Below, one piece after another: positions 6,372 to 13,613 of a stretch of DNA of 14,105 nucleotides. The notes below the pieces were generated by a model that saw nothing but the letters and a program-made list of their open reading frames with translations, was not told the DNA's origin and ran no database searches. The position numbers were made by a program, and so were the translations under genes. Within the stretch, counting starts at the first letter, position 1. Every line of letters begins with the position of its first letter. The stretch comes from Candidatus Margulisiibacteriota bacterium (lineage in GTDB: Bacteria; Margulisbacteria; WOR-1; XYC2-FULL-46-14; JAHJBW01), in NCBI GenBank assembly GCA_018813405.1, contig JAHJBW010000213.1, positions 1 to 14,105 of the forward strand. Reading direction: 5' to 3'.

Positions 6372-6853
6372 TCGCCCCTGATGCTGTCGATAAACACTTC
6401 GTCCATTTCCTGGATACCATAGGCCCCCGCCTTGTCCAGGGGAAGAAAATCGTCAACATAGCGTTGTGCCTCTTTGAGAGAATATTTTTTCATTTTGACC
6501 ACCGTGGTAACCGTGTCCGTTATGGTCCTGCCGCCAGGAAAAATGACCGCCAGCCCGGTGGTCACAAAGTTCTCCCTGCCCGATAAGCTCATAAGCATTA
6601 GAACGGCCTGGGCCTTGTCTTTGGGCTTTCCAAGTATCCTGCCGTCAAGCTCCACAATGGTGTCGGCGCCGATCACGACGGCGTCCGGATGTTTGCTGGC
6701 CACAGCCCTGGCCTTTAAAAGCGCGATCTCTTTTACCCCTTCGGCCTTTGACTCGTCAACCCCGCTCACTACAACCTCAAAAGAGGCTGATATGCGCTGT
6801 AAAAGCTCTTTTCTGCGCGGAGATGCCGAGGCCAGGATTATCTTATTTCTCAT
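6308..6853 (-). CDS. maf: Maf family nucleoside triphosphate pyrophosphatase
   Basis: The 181-aa protein has the Maf landmarks: IILASASPRRKELL (5-18), VIGADTIVELDGRILGKP (60-77), DKAGAYGIQ (140-148) and RGDYDNVVGLPVKRL (159-173). Maf/YhdE enzymes hydrolyse dTTP, UTP or modified nucleotides to the monophosphate and pyrophosphate, a house-cleaning role also linked to septum arrest. I chose the ATG at 6853 because ASASPRR normally begins a few residues after the start, and because this ATG overlaps the TGA of the lipoprotein gene (ATGA). A start 13 codons upstream also exists but would add an unlikely peptide. It is the last gene of the GH57 operon, and no terminator is visible before it runs into dus. 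Confidence 0.93.
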   Translation of the reverse strand: MRNKIILASASPRRKELLQRISASFEVVVSGVDESKAEGVKEIALLKARAVASKHPDAVVIGADTIVELDGRILGKPKDKAQAVLMLMSLSGRENFVTTGLAVIFPGGRTITDTVTTVVKMKKYSLKEAQRYVDDFLPLDKAGAYGIQEMDEVFIDSIRGDYDNVVGLPVKRLSEILSMSA

Positions 6854-7596
6854 GGCGCCGGCGCAGGGGCATTCCCTGTCCCTGTTATCCAATCCGACGG
6901 GTCATCCCACCGCGCTTCGGTGGTTACGGCAAAATGCACCAGCACCGAACCGGCCGCTTCAAGATCACGCAGTTCTGGCAGTTCGTATGTGTAAAAGATG
7001 CGCGTCGCCCGCGCGCCGATCACACAGCACCATACCTCGGCCGACCTGCCGGTGGTCTCAAAAAAGTTTGCCGCCATATCGGCATAACGCTGAGAATACC
7101 CGCCCCAGATATCGTCCGCCTGAGCAAAGGTCACCGGATAAGGGTCCACATAGGTAACCCCCTCAATGGTGACAATGCCTCCCGCCCCGTTACCCCTTTC
7201 ATACCAGTATTCCTGGTTCATCAAAACATATTGCGGATATTGATCGGATGATGAGGTGGTGGTCCCTTCGTCCCAGATCGCCTTTTGGTAGACGCCAGCC
7301 TCGGCGCTGGCAGAATTTATCGCGTCAAGCACAGCTGACAGCCTGTCACGGTTGCCGCTGCCGGACCAGTAGCCCATGTGCACCTGCACATTGGTATCGT
7401 CAAGCGTGCTGTCCAGCTCAAGGGCTTCATGAAAAAGCAAAGTTGTAAAATTGCCGCTGGCAAGTTCGACAAGTTTGACAAGAGGATCGGTAAAGTACGG
7501 CGGTCCCGATGGATCGTTCCTGACCTGGGCGCACCCTGACAGAAGAAGCAGTACCGCGACAAACAGCAGTCCAGGGATTTGTCCTATTTTCTTAAT
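6850..7596 (-). CDS. Putative lipoprotein of unknown function, apparent ATT start
   Basis: The reading frame encodes a clear lipoprotein: KKIGQIPG, a hydrophobic LLFVAVLLLL stretch, then the lipobox LSGC with Cys22 as lipidation site. The mature part begins CAQVRND, without Asp at position +2. No ATG, GTG or TTG exists between the upstream in-frame TGA and the signal peptide. The only placed start is ATT at 7594-7596, 9 nt after GGAGG and immediately before AAG AAA. The next listed start type, TTG at 7440, would remove the whole signal peptide. The mature domain (about 226 aa) contains VQVHMGYWSGSGNRDRLSAV and YVLMNQEYWYERGNG but fits no family I know. It ends in a Pro/Ala tail. It overlaps the DUF4912 gene by 13 bp and maf by 4 bp. 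Confidence 0.7.
   Translation of the reverse strand: MKKIGQIPGLLFVAVLLLLSGCAQVRNDPSGPPYFTDPLVKLVELASGNFTTLLFHEALELDSTLDDTNVQVHMGYWSGSGNRDRLSAVLDAINSASAEAGVYQKAIWDEGTTTSSSDQYPQYVLMNQEYWYERGNGAGGIVTIEGVTYVDPYPVTFAQADDIWGGYSQRYADMAANFFETTGRSAEVWCCVIGARATRIFYTYELPELRDLEAAGSVLVHFAVTTEARWDDPSDWITGTGNAPAPAP
6864..6883. repeat. Second, degenerate copy of the GTG-P coding repeat
   Basis: The last codons of the lipoprotein gene (TGTGNAPA) share AGGGACAGGG and an aligned CCT codon with the repeat at 8174-8194. A short hairpin CAGGG/CCCTG (6864-6868, 6874-6878) is present. Confidence 0.35.
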
Positions 7597-8330
7597 CCTT
7601 CACTTCCTCCAGCAACCCTTTTTAACCTGAAAGCACTGCCGCCCTCTTCCCTTATAAATTCCAGGCCGGACATCTTAAAAAGCTTTTCCCATTCCCAGTA
7701 TGGCATGCTCCATTTTTCGTCGATCTCGTCAGAAACCCCCGCCCTGGGCGTGCGGACAACGTTGGAACGCGCGCAGGCCACGAATTTTCCGTCGCCCGTT
7801 ATATATCCTATATCAACGCAGTAGCTGGTATTTGGGCGGACATTAAAATACCAGCTCATGGCATCACAAAAAAGGCTTATGTCAAAATATTCCCAGCTGT
7901 CGGTATTGTAGACCCTCAAGATATTTGCCTTATTATCGTGGACCTCCCAATAAGCGAAAACCCAATGGGGATCGCGCACCAAAAGGGTAATAAAATTGTC
8001 GCCATAGCCGCCGGGGAATTGAAATTCCTGCGGGCCGAGAACAGGAGCCTGCTGTTCAACTCCCGTATAGTATTTGGCCGACTCGGCCGCGATCACGCGT
8101 TTTGGGAACAGCGCCATAAGCCGCGGCCGCGGCTTGCGCGATATTTTCTTCTTTTTCGCGGGTCTTTTCTTGCGGACAGGGACAAGCCCTGTCCCTACAT
8201 TTTTCTTTCTAACAACTTTTTTCTTTACTGTTTTCTTTGTTTTCTTAGTAATTTTTTTCTTTTTGGATTTGGTGCTTTTCCTGATTGTTTTGGATTTTGT
8301 TTTTTGTTTTTTTTGTTTTATTTTCTTCAT
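7584..8330 (-). CDS. DUF4912 protein with lysine-rich N-terminal tail
   Basis: The 248-aa protein has two parts. Residues 1-70 are extremely basic (runs such as KSKKKKITKKTKKTVKKK), resembling histone H1-like tails. Residues about 108-240 are the DUF4912 domain, recognised by LLVRDPHWVFAYWEV (116-130), followed by a beta-rich body with WYFNVRPNTSYCVDIGY. The domain recalls carbohydrate-binding or CBM48-like folds next to glycan genes, but its function is not established. The ATG at 8330 overlaps the galT TGA (ATGA). A start 23 codons upstream would lie deep in galT and is unlikely. Residues 45-53 (VGTGLVPVR) are encoded by a palindromic repeat. The position among GH57 and galT genes suggests a role in alpha-glucan handling. 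The tail could bind nucleic acid or another polyanion. Confidence 0.85.
   Translation of the reverse strand: MKKIKQKKQKTKSKTIRKSTKSKKKKITKKTKKTVKKKVVRKKNVGTGLVPVRKKRPAKKKKISRKPRPRLMALFPKRVIAAESAKYYTGVEQQAPVLGPQEFQFPGGYGDNFITLLVRDPHWVFAYWEVHDNKANILRVYNTDSWEYFDISLFCDAMSWYFNVRPNTSYCVDIGYITGDGKFVACARSNVVRTPRAGVSDEIDEKWSMPYWEWEKLFKMSGLEFIREEGGSAFRLKRVAGGSEGLRK
8174..8194. repeat. Palindromic repeat inside the DUF4912 lysine-rich tail
   Basis: GGACAGGG (8174-8181) and CCCTGTCC (8187-8194) form a perfect 8-bp stem with a 5-base loop. On the coding strand it reads VGTGLVPVR, the only non-basic island in the tail. Confidence 0.6.
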
Positions 8331-9355
8331 ATACTTTCCCTTAAATACTTCGCCGCTTCTTCGGGAGAAGTAGGATTGATATACAATCCCGATCCCCATT
8401 CAAAGCCGGCCATCTTGGTAAGCCTGGGAATTATCTCTATGTGCCAGTGGTAGTCGTACTCGATAGTCCCCCAGTAGTCCGGCTTGCCCGGCCTGGTTAT
8501 GGAATTGGGGGCGGTGTGCACCACATAATTATAGGGCGGATCGTTTAGCGTTACCTTGAGCCTGGTCAGGACATCTTTCAGGCAGCCGGCCAACTGCATC
8601 CTTTCGTCGTCGGGCGTTCCCTGAAAATCGGAATGGTGCCGGCGCGGCAGTATCCAGGTCTCAAAAGGAAAACGCGAAGCAAAGGGCGCGAAAGCCACGA
8701 ACAGCTCGTTCTCGTAAACAATGCGCTCGCCCGAGCTGAGCTCCTGTCTCATAAGGTCGCAAAAGATACAGCGCTCTTTTTCCTGGAAATAGGCGCGCGA
8801 GTTGGAAAGCTCCAGTTTTACGTACCTGGGGGTAATGGGCGTGGCGATAAGCTGGGAATGCGGATGCTCCAGCGAAGCGCCGGCCGCCTTGCCGTAGTTC
8901 TTAAAGACCAGTATATAGCGGAAGCGGCTGTCCTTTTGCAGGTCCTGGATGCGGTGTTTGTAGGCCCACAATACTTTGTCGATATCGGCCTCTGTCATGT
9001 CGGCCAGTGATTCGTTGTGCCTGGGCGTTTCTATGATGACCTCGTGCGCGCCCACCCCGCTCATCATGTCAAAAATGCCAATGCCGCGGCGGTTGACCTC
9101 GCCTTCTATCCCCAGCGCCGGGAACTTGTTGGGTATTATCCTTACCTGCCAGCCCGGGGTGTTGGGAAGCGTGTTGGGCTTTCTCCAGGCGATTATCTCG
9201 GCAGGGGTCTTGCTTTCGTTGCCTTCGCAGAACGGGCATTTGGCGTTGTCAGTCTTTTCCGCGGAAACAGCTTCAAAATCCGACGGCCTCCTGCCGCGGG
9301 TTGGAGAAATGATGACCCAGCGGTCGGTGATGGGACATTTTCTAAGTTCCGACAT
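8327..9355 (-). CDS. galT: Galactose-1-phosphate uridylyltransferase-like protein
   Basis: The 342-aa protein is a complete GalT of the HIT superfamily. It has RWVIISPTRGRRP near the start, a CPFC zinc pair (Cys40, Cys43), GAHEVIIETPRH (102-113), and the active-site HPHSQ (164-168) with nucleophilic His166. A second CIFC (196-199) and YHWHIEIIPR (about 302-311) follow. GalT swaps UMP between UDP-glucose and galactose-1-phosphate in the Leloir pathway. Members beside glycogen genes may prefer other sugar phosphates, such as ADP-glucose. That cannot be decided here, and no galK or galE is in the window. It starts 1 bp after the GH57 stop, with a GGAGGT ribosome site 5 nt before the ATG, and its TGA overlaps the DUF4912 start. 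Confidence 0.92.
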   Translation of the reverse strand: MSELRKCPITDRWVIISPTRGRRPSDFEAVSAEKTDNAKCPFCEGNESKTPAEIIAWRKPNTLPNTPGWQVRIIPNKFPALGIEGEVNRRGIGIFDMMSGVGAHEVIIETPRHNESLADMTEADIDKVLWAYKHRIQDLQKDSRFRYILVFKNYGKAAGASLEHPHSQLIATPITPRYVKLELSNSRAYFQEKERCIFCDLMRQELSSGERIVYENELFVAFAPFASRFPFETWILPRRHHSDFQGTPDDERMQLAGCLKDVLTRLKVTLNDPPYNYVVHTAPNSITRPGKPDYWGTIEYDYHWHIEIIPRLTKMAGFEWGSGLYINPTSPEEAAKYLRESI

Positions 9356-9356
9356 T

Positions 9357-11435
9357 TTATACCTCCAGTGTAAGTGTCAGCTTGTCTCGCCAGCTTTTCC
9401 CTGGTTCGATGGACAAACGGAACAAAAGGAACATACACGCGCCCTGATAGGTCTTTTCCACTCCGCTTTCAGACTGCGATACCGTAAAAACAGGGAAGCG
9501 TTCCAGGGAGCACTCTTTCTCAGTGTCCAATGATACAATAACGCCCGAAGCTTCGTCAATCAACTTGATATGCTTTACCGCTTCGGAAGAAGTTTCCTTT
9601 AGATGATCGGCGTCAAAAATATGCAGGTTTATCTCGGGCGCGAAAACTATTTCCAGCTTTTTGTCCGACAGGTTGAGCACCTCATATTCTATATGCAGTA
9701 TGCTTTGCCCCGCGTACAGGCTTACGGACTTGTGCACCTTTACCGGCTGTCCGCCCGCCATGCCGTTGCGCTGAAGCGTGACCGAAGCCTCGCGCGGCTT
9801 GCGGTGCGGCATAAAATCGTAGCGGCCGTTCACAAAATCTCCCAGTTCGGTAAAACTGTCCTGTTTTAGCTCTTCTAGAGTTGTCTCGGGCGGAATAAAA
9901 TGGTCAAAGAAAGAATACCTTGGCAGGCGGTCGTACTGCAAAAGTTTCTCAATGCCCTGCTCTTTCATGGCGGGCATTTTGCTGTGTATGCTGGTGGTGC
10001 CGGCTGTCCCTTCCGCCTGCTCCCCCTGCTCTTCCGGCCGTATCTTTTCGTGGTACCATTCTTTTTTGCGCGAAAGCGTGGCCAGCAGGTTAACGGCCGC
10101 CGGCTTGAAGTCCAGCTCAAAAATACTGCCGCCCGCGTGCGGTTCGCAGTAGACGTTGATAAGGTCGTTGTTGAGCAGTACCTCTTCCGTGCCGTCCTTG
10201 TTGATGTCGGAAATGACAACTTCGGTAAATTTGGCATCGCCCCGCCGCATCTTTTGCACCAGGTTCTCCGCCTTTATAAGGTGATGGTAGATGGCGTCGC
10301 GCAAAAAGCACAGGTACAGCCCGCCAAAAATGCCGTGCCAGTACGCGCAATTGCACTGCCCTTTGTACAGGTCCTCGACAGCCTGCTTTAGCAGTTTCTT
10401 GTCGCCGCCCGATGTCTGGAGTTTGCGGCTGACATAGAGCATTTTCTTGTGCATGTTGTTGGACTCGGGGTACTTGACCTGGAAGTTGCGGAAAAAGCCG
10501 CCCTTGAAAAAGCGCTTGTACTCTTCCACCCGGTTCTGCCTGGCCAGGTCGGCCATGATATGCTCCAGGGTTATGGCCGCGTCAGTGGGCAGTGACCACT
10601 CCATCATCTCGAAATAGCTGGCGTCGGGCAGGTAGACCCGGCCCCGGGAAGGATGGCGGTCAAGGTACTCGGAAAAGTGTATCATCTTTATCCATTCCTG
10701 GTTCTCTTCCAAAAGCGTGAGCAGGCGTTCAAGATATTTTTCTTCGAATACCCACCTGGCCGTGCCCGGCCAGACACCGAACTTTTCGCCGTCGTCCGCC
10801 AGTATGGCGGCGCGGTCGCCTTCTTCGGTGGCAATGCTCCTTAAATAGTCGATAGCCTCTTCCGGCTGTCTGAACGGTATAAGATAGCGCAGGTGCTTGT
10901 TGATAGGAAATACCCGCAGTGTATCGCCCTGGTCTTCGGTGGTAAAGTATCCAAACAGGTCGTCTTCCGGCACACCGGCAGAGATAAAATGAAAGTCGTC
11001 GACGGTAATGTATTCGACCCCGGCCTTTGAAAGCACGACCGGCAATCCCGGCTCCCAGACGCGTTCGGTCAGCCACATGCCGCGCGGCGCCGCCAGAAGG
11101 TTTTTCTTGATAAAATTGCTTTCCATCTCGATCTGCCCCAGCTTGTCATTGTCGGGTATAAGCGGCAGGATCGGCTCGTAGTAGCCGCCGGTCAGCACCT
11201 CCAGCTGTCCGCGCTTGACCATGCGCCTTAGCATGTCCATGTATTCAGGATGTTTTTCCATGAACCAGTCATAAAGGATACCCGAATAATGCACGGCAAA
11301 TTTAATGGCAGGGTGCGCTTCAAGGGTTTTCAGCAGGGGCAAATAAGAGTCTTGATAGGCTTTTTCTATGACGTGCTCGAAATTGCCCACCGGCTGGTGA
11401 CAATGAATTCCAAACAAAAAGTTAATTTTCTTCAT
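9357..11435 (-). CDS. GH57 4-alpha-glucanotransferase-like enzyme
   Basis: The 692-aa protein has all five GH57 regions: HCHQP (11-15), LTGGYYEPILP (81-91), GMWLTERVWEP (119-129) with nucleophile Glu124, ILADDGEKFGVWPG (211-224) with acid Asp214, and AYWHGIFGGLYL (363-374). The full layout with the C-terminal beta domains (DUF1925/DUF1926 type, roughly 310-692) matches Thermococcus-type 4-alpha-glucanotransferase, about 660 aa. Such enzymes move maltodextrin pieces between alpha-1,4-glucans, although alpha-amylase activity is possible. A Ca-loop-like DINKDGTEE lies at 409-417. A Glu/Gly/Ala-rich linker at about 466-495 looks like a family-specific insertion. No signal peptide is seen, so it should be cytoplasmic. 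It starts 2 bp after the preceding GH57 gene. Confidence 0.92.
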   Translation of the reverse strand: MKKINFLFGIHCHQPVGNFEHVIEKAYQDSYLPLLKTLEAHPAIKFAVHYSGILYDWFMEKHPEYMDMLRRMVKRGQLEVLTGGYYEPILPLIPDNDKLGQIEMESNFIKKNLLAAPRGMWLTERVWEPGLPVVLSKAGVEYITVDDFHFISAGVPEDDLFGYFTTEDQGDTLRVFPINKHLRYLIPFRQPEEAIDYLRSIATEEGDRAAILADDGEKFGVWPGTARWVFEEKYLERLLTLLEENQEWIKMIHFSEYLDRHPSRGRVYLPDASYFEMMEWSLPTDAAITLEHIMADLARQNRVEEYKRFFKGGFFRNFQVKYPESNNMHKKMLYVSRKLQTSGGDKKLLKQAVEDLYKGQCNCAYWHGIFGGLYLCFLRDAIYHHLIKAENLVQKMRRGDAKFTEVVISDINKDGTEEVLLNNDLINVYCEPHAGGSIFELDFKPAAVNLLATLSRKKEWYHEKIRPEEQGEQAEGTAGTTSIHSKMPAMKEQGIEKLLQYDRLPRYSFFDHFIPPETTLEELKQDSFTELGDFVNGRYDFMPHRKPREASVTLQRNGMAGGQPVKVHKSVSLYAGQSILHIEYEVLNLSDKKLEIVFAPEINLHIFDADHLKETSSEAVKHIKLIDEASGVIVSLDTEKECSLERFPVFTVSQSESGVEKTYQGACMFLLFRLSIEPGKSWRDKLTLTLEV

Positions 11436-11437
11436 GC

Positions 11438-13525
11438 CTAAACCGTCCAGTTTTCAAGGTTGAAATGCTCGCCGGGCACGACTATGTTGATCATTCCGCC
11501 CCTGGGCCAGCGCTCTATTTCCTTGCCGTCCTTGAACACTGCCAGGGAAAAGTCCAGTTTGTCATCCGCTCTGGCTTTCAGGTCACCGAACGGGATACCG
11601 AATTCTATCACTTTTTCGACAGCGTATGTCTTGAATTTTTCTATCTTGAGCTCCGCCGGATGGTGAGTGAAAAAGACCACCGAAAAACCCGCGTCCACAA
11701 ACTCCCGCGCCGACAGATTGGTCTTTACCATAATGTACAGGTTTGAAAGGTCAAAGCCGAAATAGAACCTTGAAATGATGCTTTCCGTCTGGTGCATGGC
11801 GCCTTTGCTCTTTTCAATGTCAAAGCACCCCGCGGGCAGCCATTCGTAGTAGCTGGACTCCAGCCCGTCGATCCTGGGCCTGATAAGCTGGATGGGCAAT
11901 TGGGTCGGCGCGAACTCTTTTAACATCTTGATGGGCTTTAACACGTCGGCGGGGACATGTTTTTTTAATAGAGTATAGATGTTCTTAAGATGCTTGCGGT
12001 AGAGGGCGTCAAAGGCCTCGTCGTTCTCGGAGGAATGATCGTCCCCATACCACCAGCACCAGTCTGAACCTTCCGCGATATACAACTCTTCCCAGGCCTG
12101 GCTAGCCTGCTCTTTTGGAATATTATCGAGCGCGGCGCGCGCCCTGTACAGCAAGTCCCAGGCCCTGTTGTCCTCATCATGGCCTATCCAAACCCTGAAA
12201 TTGTTAAATATCCAGGACCCGGCAAAAAGATGCGGCAGGGTGTCGGCAGGCGGCTGGCCGCCTATAAATTCGCTTATGGTTGTCGTTTTTATGTCCGGGT
12301 TGTCCGAAAGCGCCCCATACAATTCCCGCAGGAAAGGCTCACCCAGCCCCCGGTAGTATTCCCAGCAGTTTTCACCGTCCAGTATGACCGTGACCAGATA
12401 TTTTTTTCCGTCGTCGGGCAGGCTGTTCTTGATGCTTAAAAGATGGTTCACGAAATCGGCGGCCGCCTCTTTTTCGTGCCAGGCCTGATAGACAAAGCCG
12501 ATCTGGTCCGAAAGGAAATGGTCGCGAAAGGCAATGGCCGCGGAATGTTCGCCGTTCTTTGCCAGGTAGGGCTTGAATTGCTCCGCCGAGGTCAGGTTGC
12601 CCCTCTTAAGGGAATTCTCCAGAATGCCCACATCGCTGGCTATCCATTCCAGCCCGTGTTTTTTGACCAGCGGTATTATGGCCTCGCTCACAGAACCTTC
12701 CGAAGGCCACATCCCCCTGGGCCGCTTGCCGAACAACTTCTCGTGGTATTCTACCGCCCTTCTTATTTGCTCGTCCGCGTCCTCGGGATGCGCGAAGCGC
12801 TGCCGCGGCAGTTTGCCGTCGGGCATGGACTCTCTGGCGGAATTGGTGTCGCACAACAGAGGCAGTATGGGGTGGTAAAACGGCGAGGTCGATATTTCGA
12901 CCTGTCCCCTGTCCTGCAGTTCGCGATACTTGGGTATTATCTTCTTAAGTATCTCTTTTTGCCTGGCAAGCAAGAGCTCTTTGTCCTGCCGGGTAAAGTT
13001 GTAGCCCTTTCCGATAAGCGCCTTTATGTCGGGATCGTAGTTTTTATAAAGAAAGCCGAACCAGGAAAGGTTGAACCATATTTGAAGATCAAAAAAGTCC
13101 TGCCAGCGAAAATCGGAAGCGGCTTTTTTTAGCTCGGGCGCTGACGGAAAACGGCCGCGTTTCAAAAGCAGGTCATAATATCTTTTGTACGGCCTGACCA
13201 TGGTCTCCCAGTTGGACATGAAAAAATTATGGAGTATAAATATCTTTTCGCTCTGGGAGAGGGAGGCAGGGTCTTTTTCGGTAAGCGAGACAAAAGGCCC
13301 CCTGGCGGCATCATTCACATAATCTTCTATCTGCGCCAAAAGCGAAGGCACCAGATTAAAAGTAAGTTTAACTTTGGGGAAGTCGTCAAGGATGGCGGCC
13401 ATGTCATAGTAGTCTTTTGTGCCGTGCAGTTTTGCCCAGGGCAAAAAGTACTCACCGCTCACCAGGTCCTTGTAATACGGCTGGTGCATGTGCCAAACAA
13501 TAGCGAGATAAAGAGGCTGACGCAT
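11438..13525 (-). CDS. GH57 alpha-amylase/amylopullulanase-like enzyme
   Basis: This 695-aa protein is a second, distant GH57 enzyme. Conserved regions are WHMHQPYY (11-18), STSPFYHPILPLL (212-224), RGMWPSEGSVSE (270-281) with probable nucleophile Glu276, TVILDGENCWEYY (379-391) with probable acid Asp383, and the later AGSWIFNNFRVWIGHDE (435-451). SDWCWWYGDDHSSENDEAFD (487-506) is typical of the COG1449 alpha-amylase/mannosidase group, which includes amylopullulanases. The last 150 residues or so form a beta-rich domain of unknown binding role. There is no signal peptide, so a cytoplasmic role in alpha-glucan breakdown is likely. The exact specificity (alpha-1,4 alone, or also alpha-1,6) is not decidable by eye. 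It is the first gene of the six-gene operon and probably has a leaderless start. Confidence 0.92.
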   Translation of the reverse strand: MRQPLYLAIVWHMHQPYYKDLVSGEYFLPWAKLHGTKDYYDMAAILDDFPKVKLTFNLVPSLLAQIEDYVNDAARGPFVSLTEKDPASLSQSEKIFILHNFFMSNWETMVRPYKRYYDLLLKRGRFPSAPELKKAASDFRWQDFFDLQIWFNLSWFGFLYKNYDPDIKALIGKGYNFTRQDKELLLARQKEILKKIIPKYRELQDRGQVEISTSPFYHPILPLLCDTNSARESMPDGKLPRQRFAHPEDADEQIRRAVEYHEKLFGKRPRGMWPSEGSVSEAIIPLVKKHGLEWIASDVGILENSLKRGNLTSAEQFKPYLAKNGEHSAAIAFRDHFLSDQIGFVYQAWHEKEAAADFVNHLLSIKNSLPDDGKKYLVTVILDGENCWEYYRGLGEPFLRELYGALSDNPDIKTTTISEFIGGQPPADTLPHLFAGSWIFNNFRVWIGHDEDNRAWDLLYRARAALDNIPKEQASQAWEELYIAEGSDWCWWYGDDHSSENDEAFDALYRKHLKNIYTLLKKHVPADVLKPIKMLKEFAPTQLPIQLIRPRIDGLESSYYEWLPAGCFDIEKSKGAMHQTESIISRFYFGFDLSNLYIMVKTNLSAREFVDAGFSVVFFTHHPAELKIEKFKTYAVEKVIEFGIPFGDLKARADDKLDFSLAVFKDGKEIERWPRGGMINIVVPGEHFNLENWTV

Positions 13526-13531
13526 GGGGAT

Positions 13532-13537
13532 ATTATA
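13532..13537 (-). promoter_or_regulatory. -10 box of the GH57 operon, predicted leaderless start
   Basis: On the minus strand a perfect TATAAT is followed by 6 nt (ATCCCC) and then the ATG at 13525. No Shine-Dalgarno site fits. The -35 region falls in the TTAAAAG repeats and matches poorly. Confidence 0.55.
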
Positions 13538-13540
13538 AAC

Positions 13541-13561
13541 TTAAAAGTTAAAAGTTAAAAG
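13541..13561. repeat. Three tandem TTAAAAG units in a divergent promoter region
   Basis: Three perfect 7-bp copies, followed by a degenerate TGAAATG, lie between the GH57 operon and the SIMPL gene. They cover the -35 region of the GH57 promoter, so they could be protein-binding sites or an AT-rich activating element. Confidence 0.6.
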
Positions 13562-13583
13562 TGAAATGTTTGAACCGCAAAGT

Positions 13584-13592
13584 TGTGATAAT
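13584..13592 (+). promoter_or_regulatory. Extended -10 promoter of the SIMPL gene
   Basis: TGTGATAAT is an extended -10 element (TGn plus GATAAT, 5 of 6 matches). A start about 7 nt downstream leaves a leader of roughly 14 nt, which holds the AGGAGG ribosome site at 13601-13606, 7 nt before the ATG. No spaced -35 box is evident. Confidence 0.45.
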
Positions 13593-13613
13593 ATATGCGA
13601 AGGAGGAAATGCA

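Noticed and set aside
6372..6460. Terminator for dus downstream of its stop
   Set aside because: Only a weak CCCC/GGGG pairing without a T-run is present, and it lies within maf coding sequence.
8074..8373. Phe/Leu-rich open frame on the plus strand resembling a membrane protein
   Set aside because: It is the antisense of the lysine-rich DUF4912 tail (AAA/AAG read as TTT/CTT) and has no ribosome site or family likeness.
12901..12925. GGACAGGGGACAGG inside the first GH57 gene as a third copy of the coding repeat
   Set aside because: It lacks the palindrome and lies in a different codon phase within conserved enzyme sequence, so chance is likelier.
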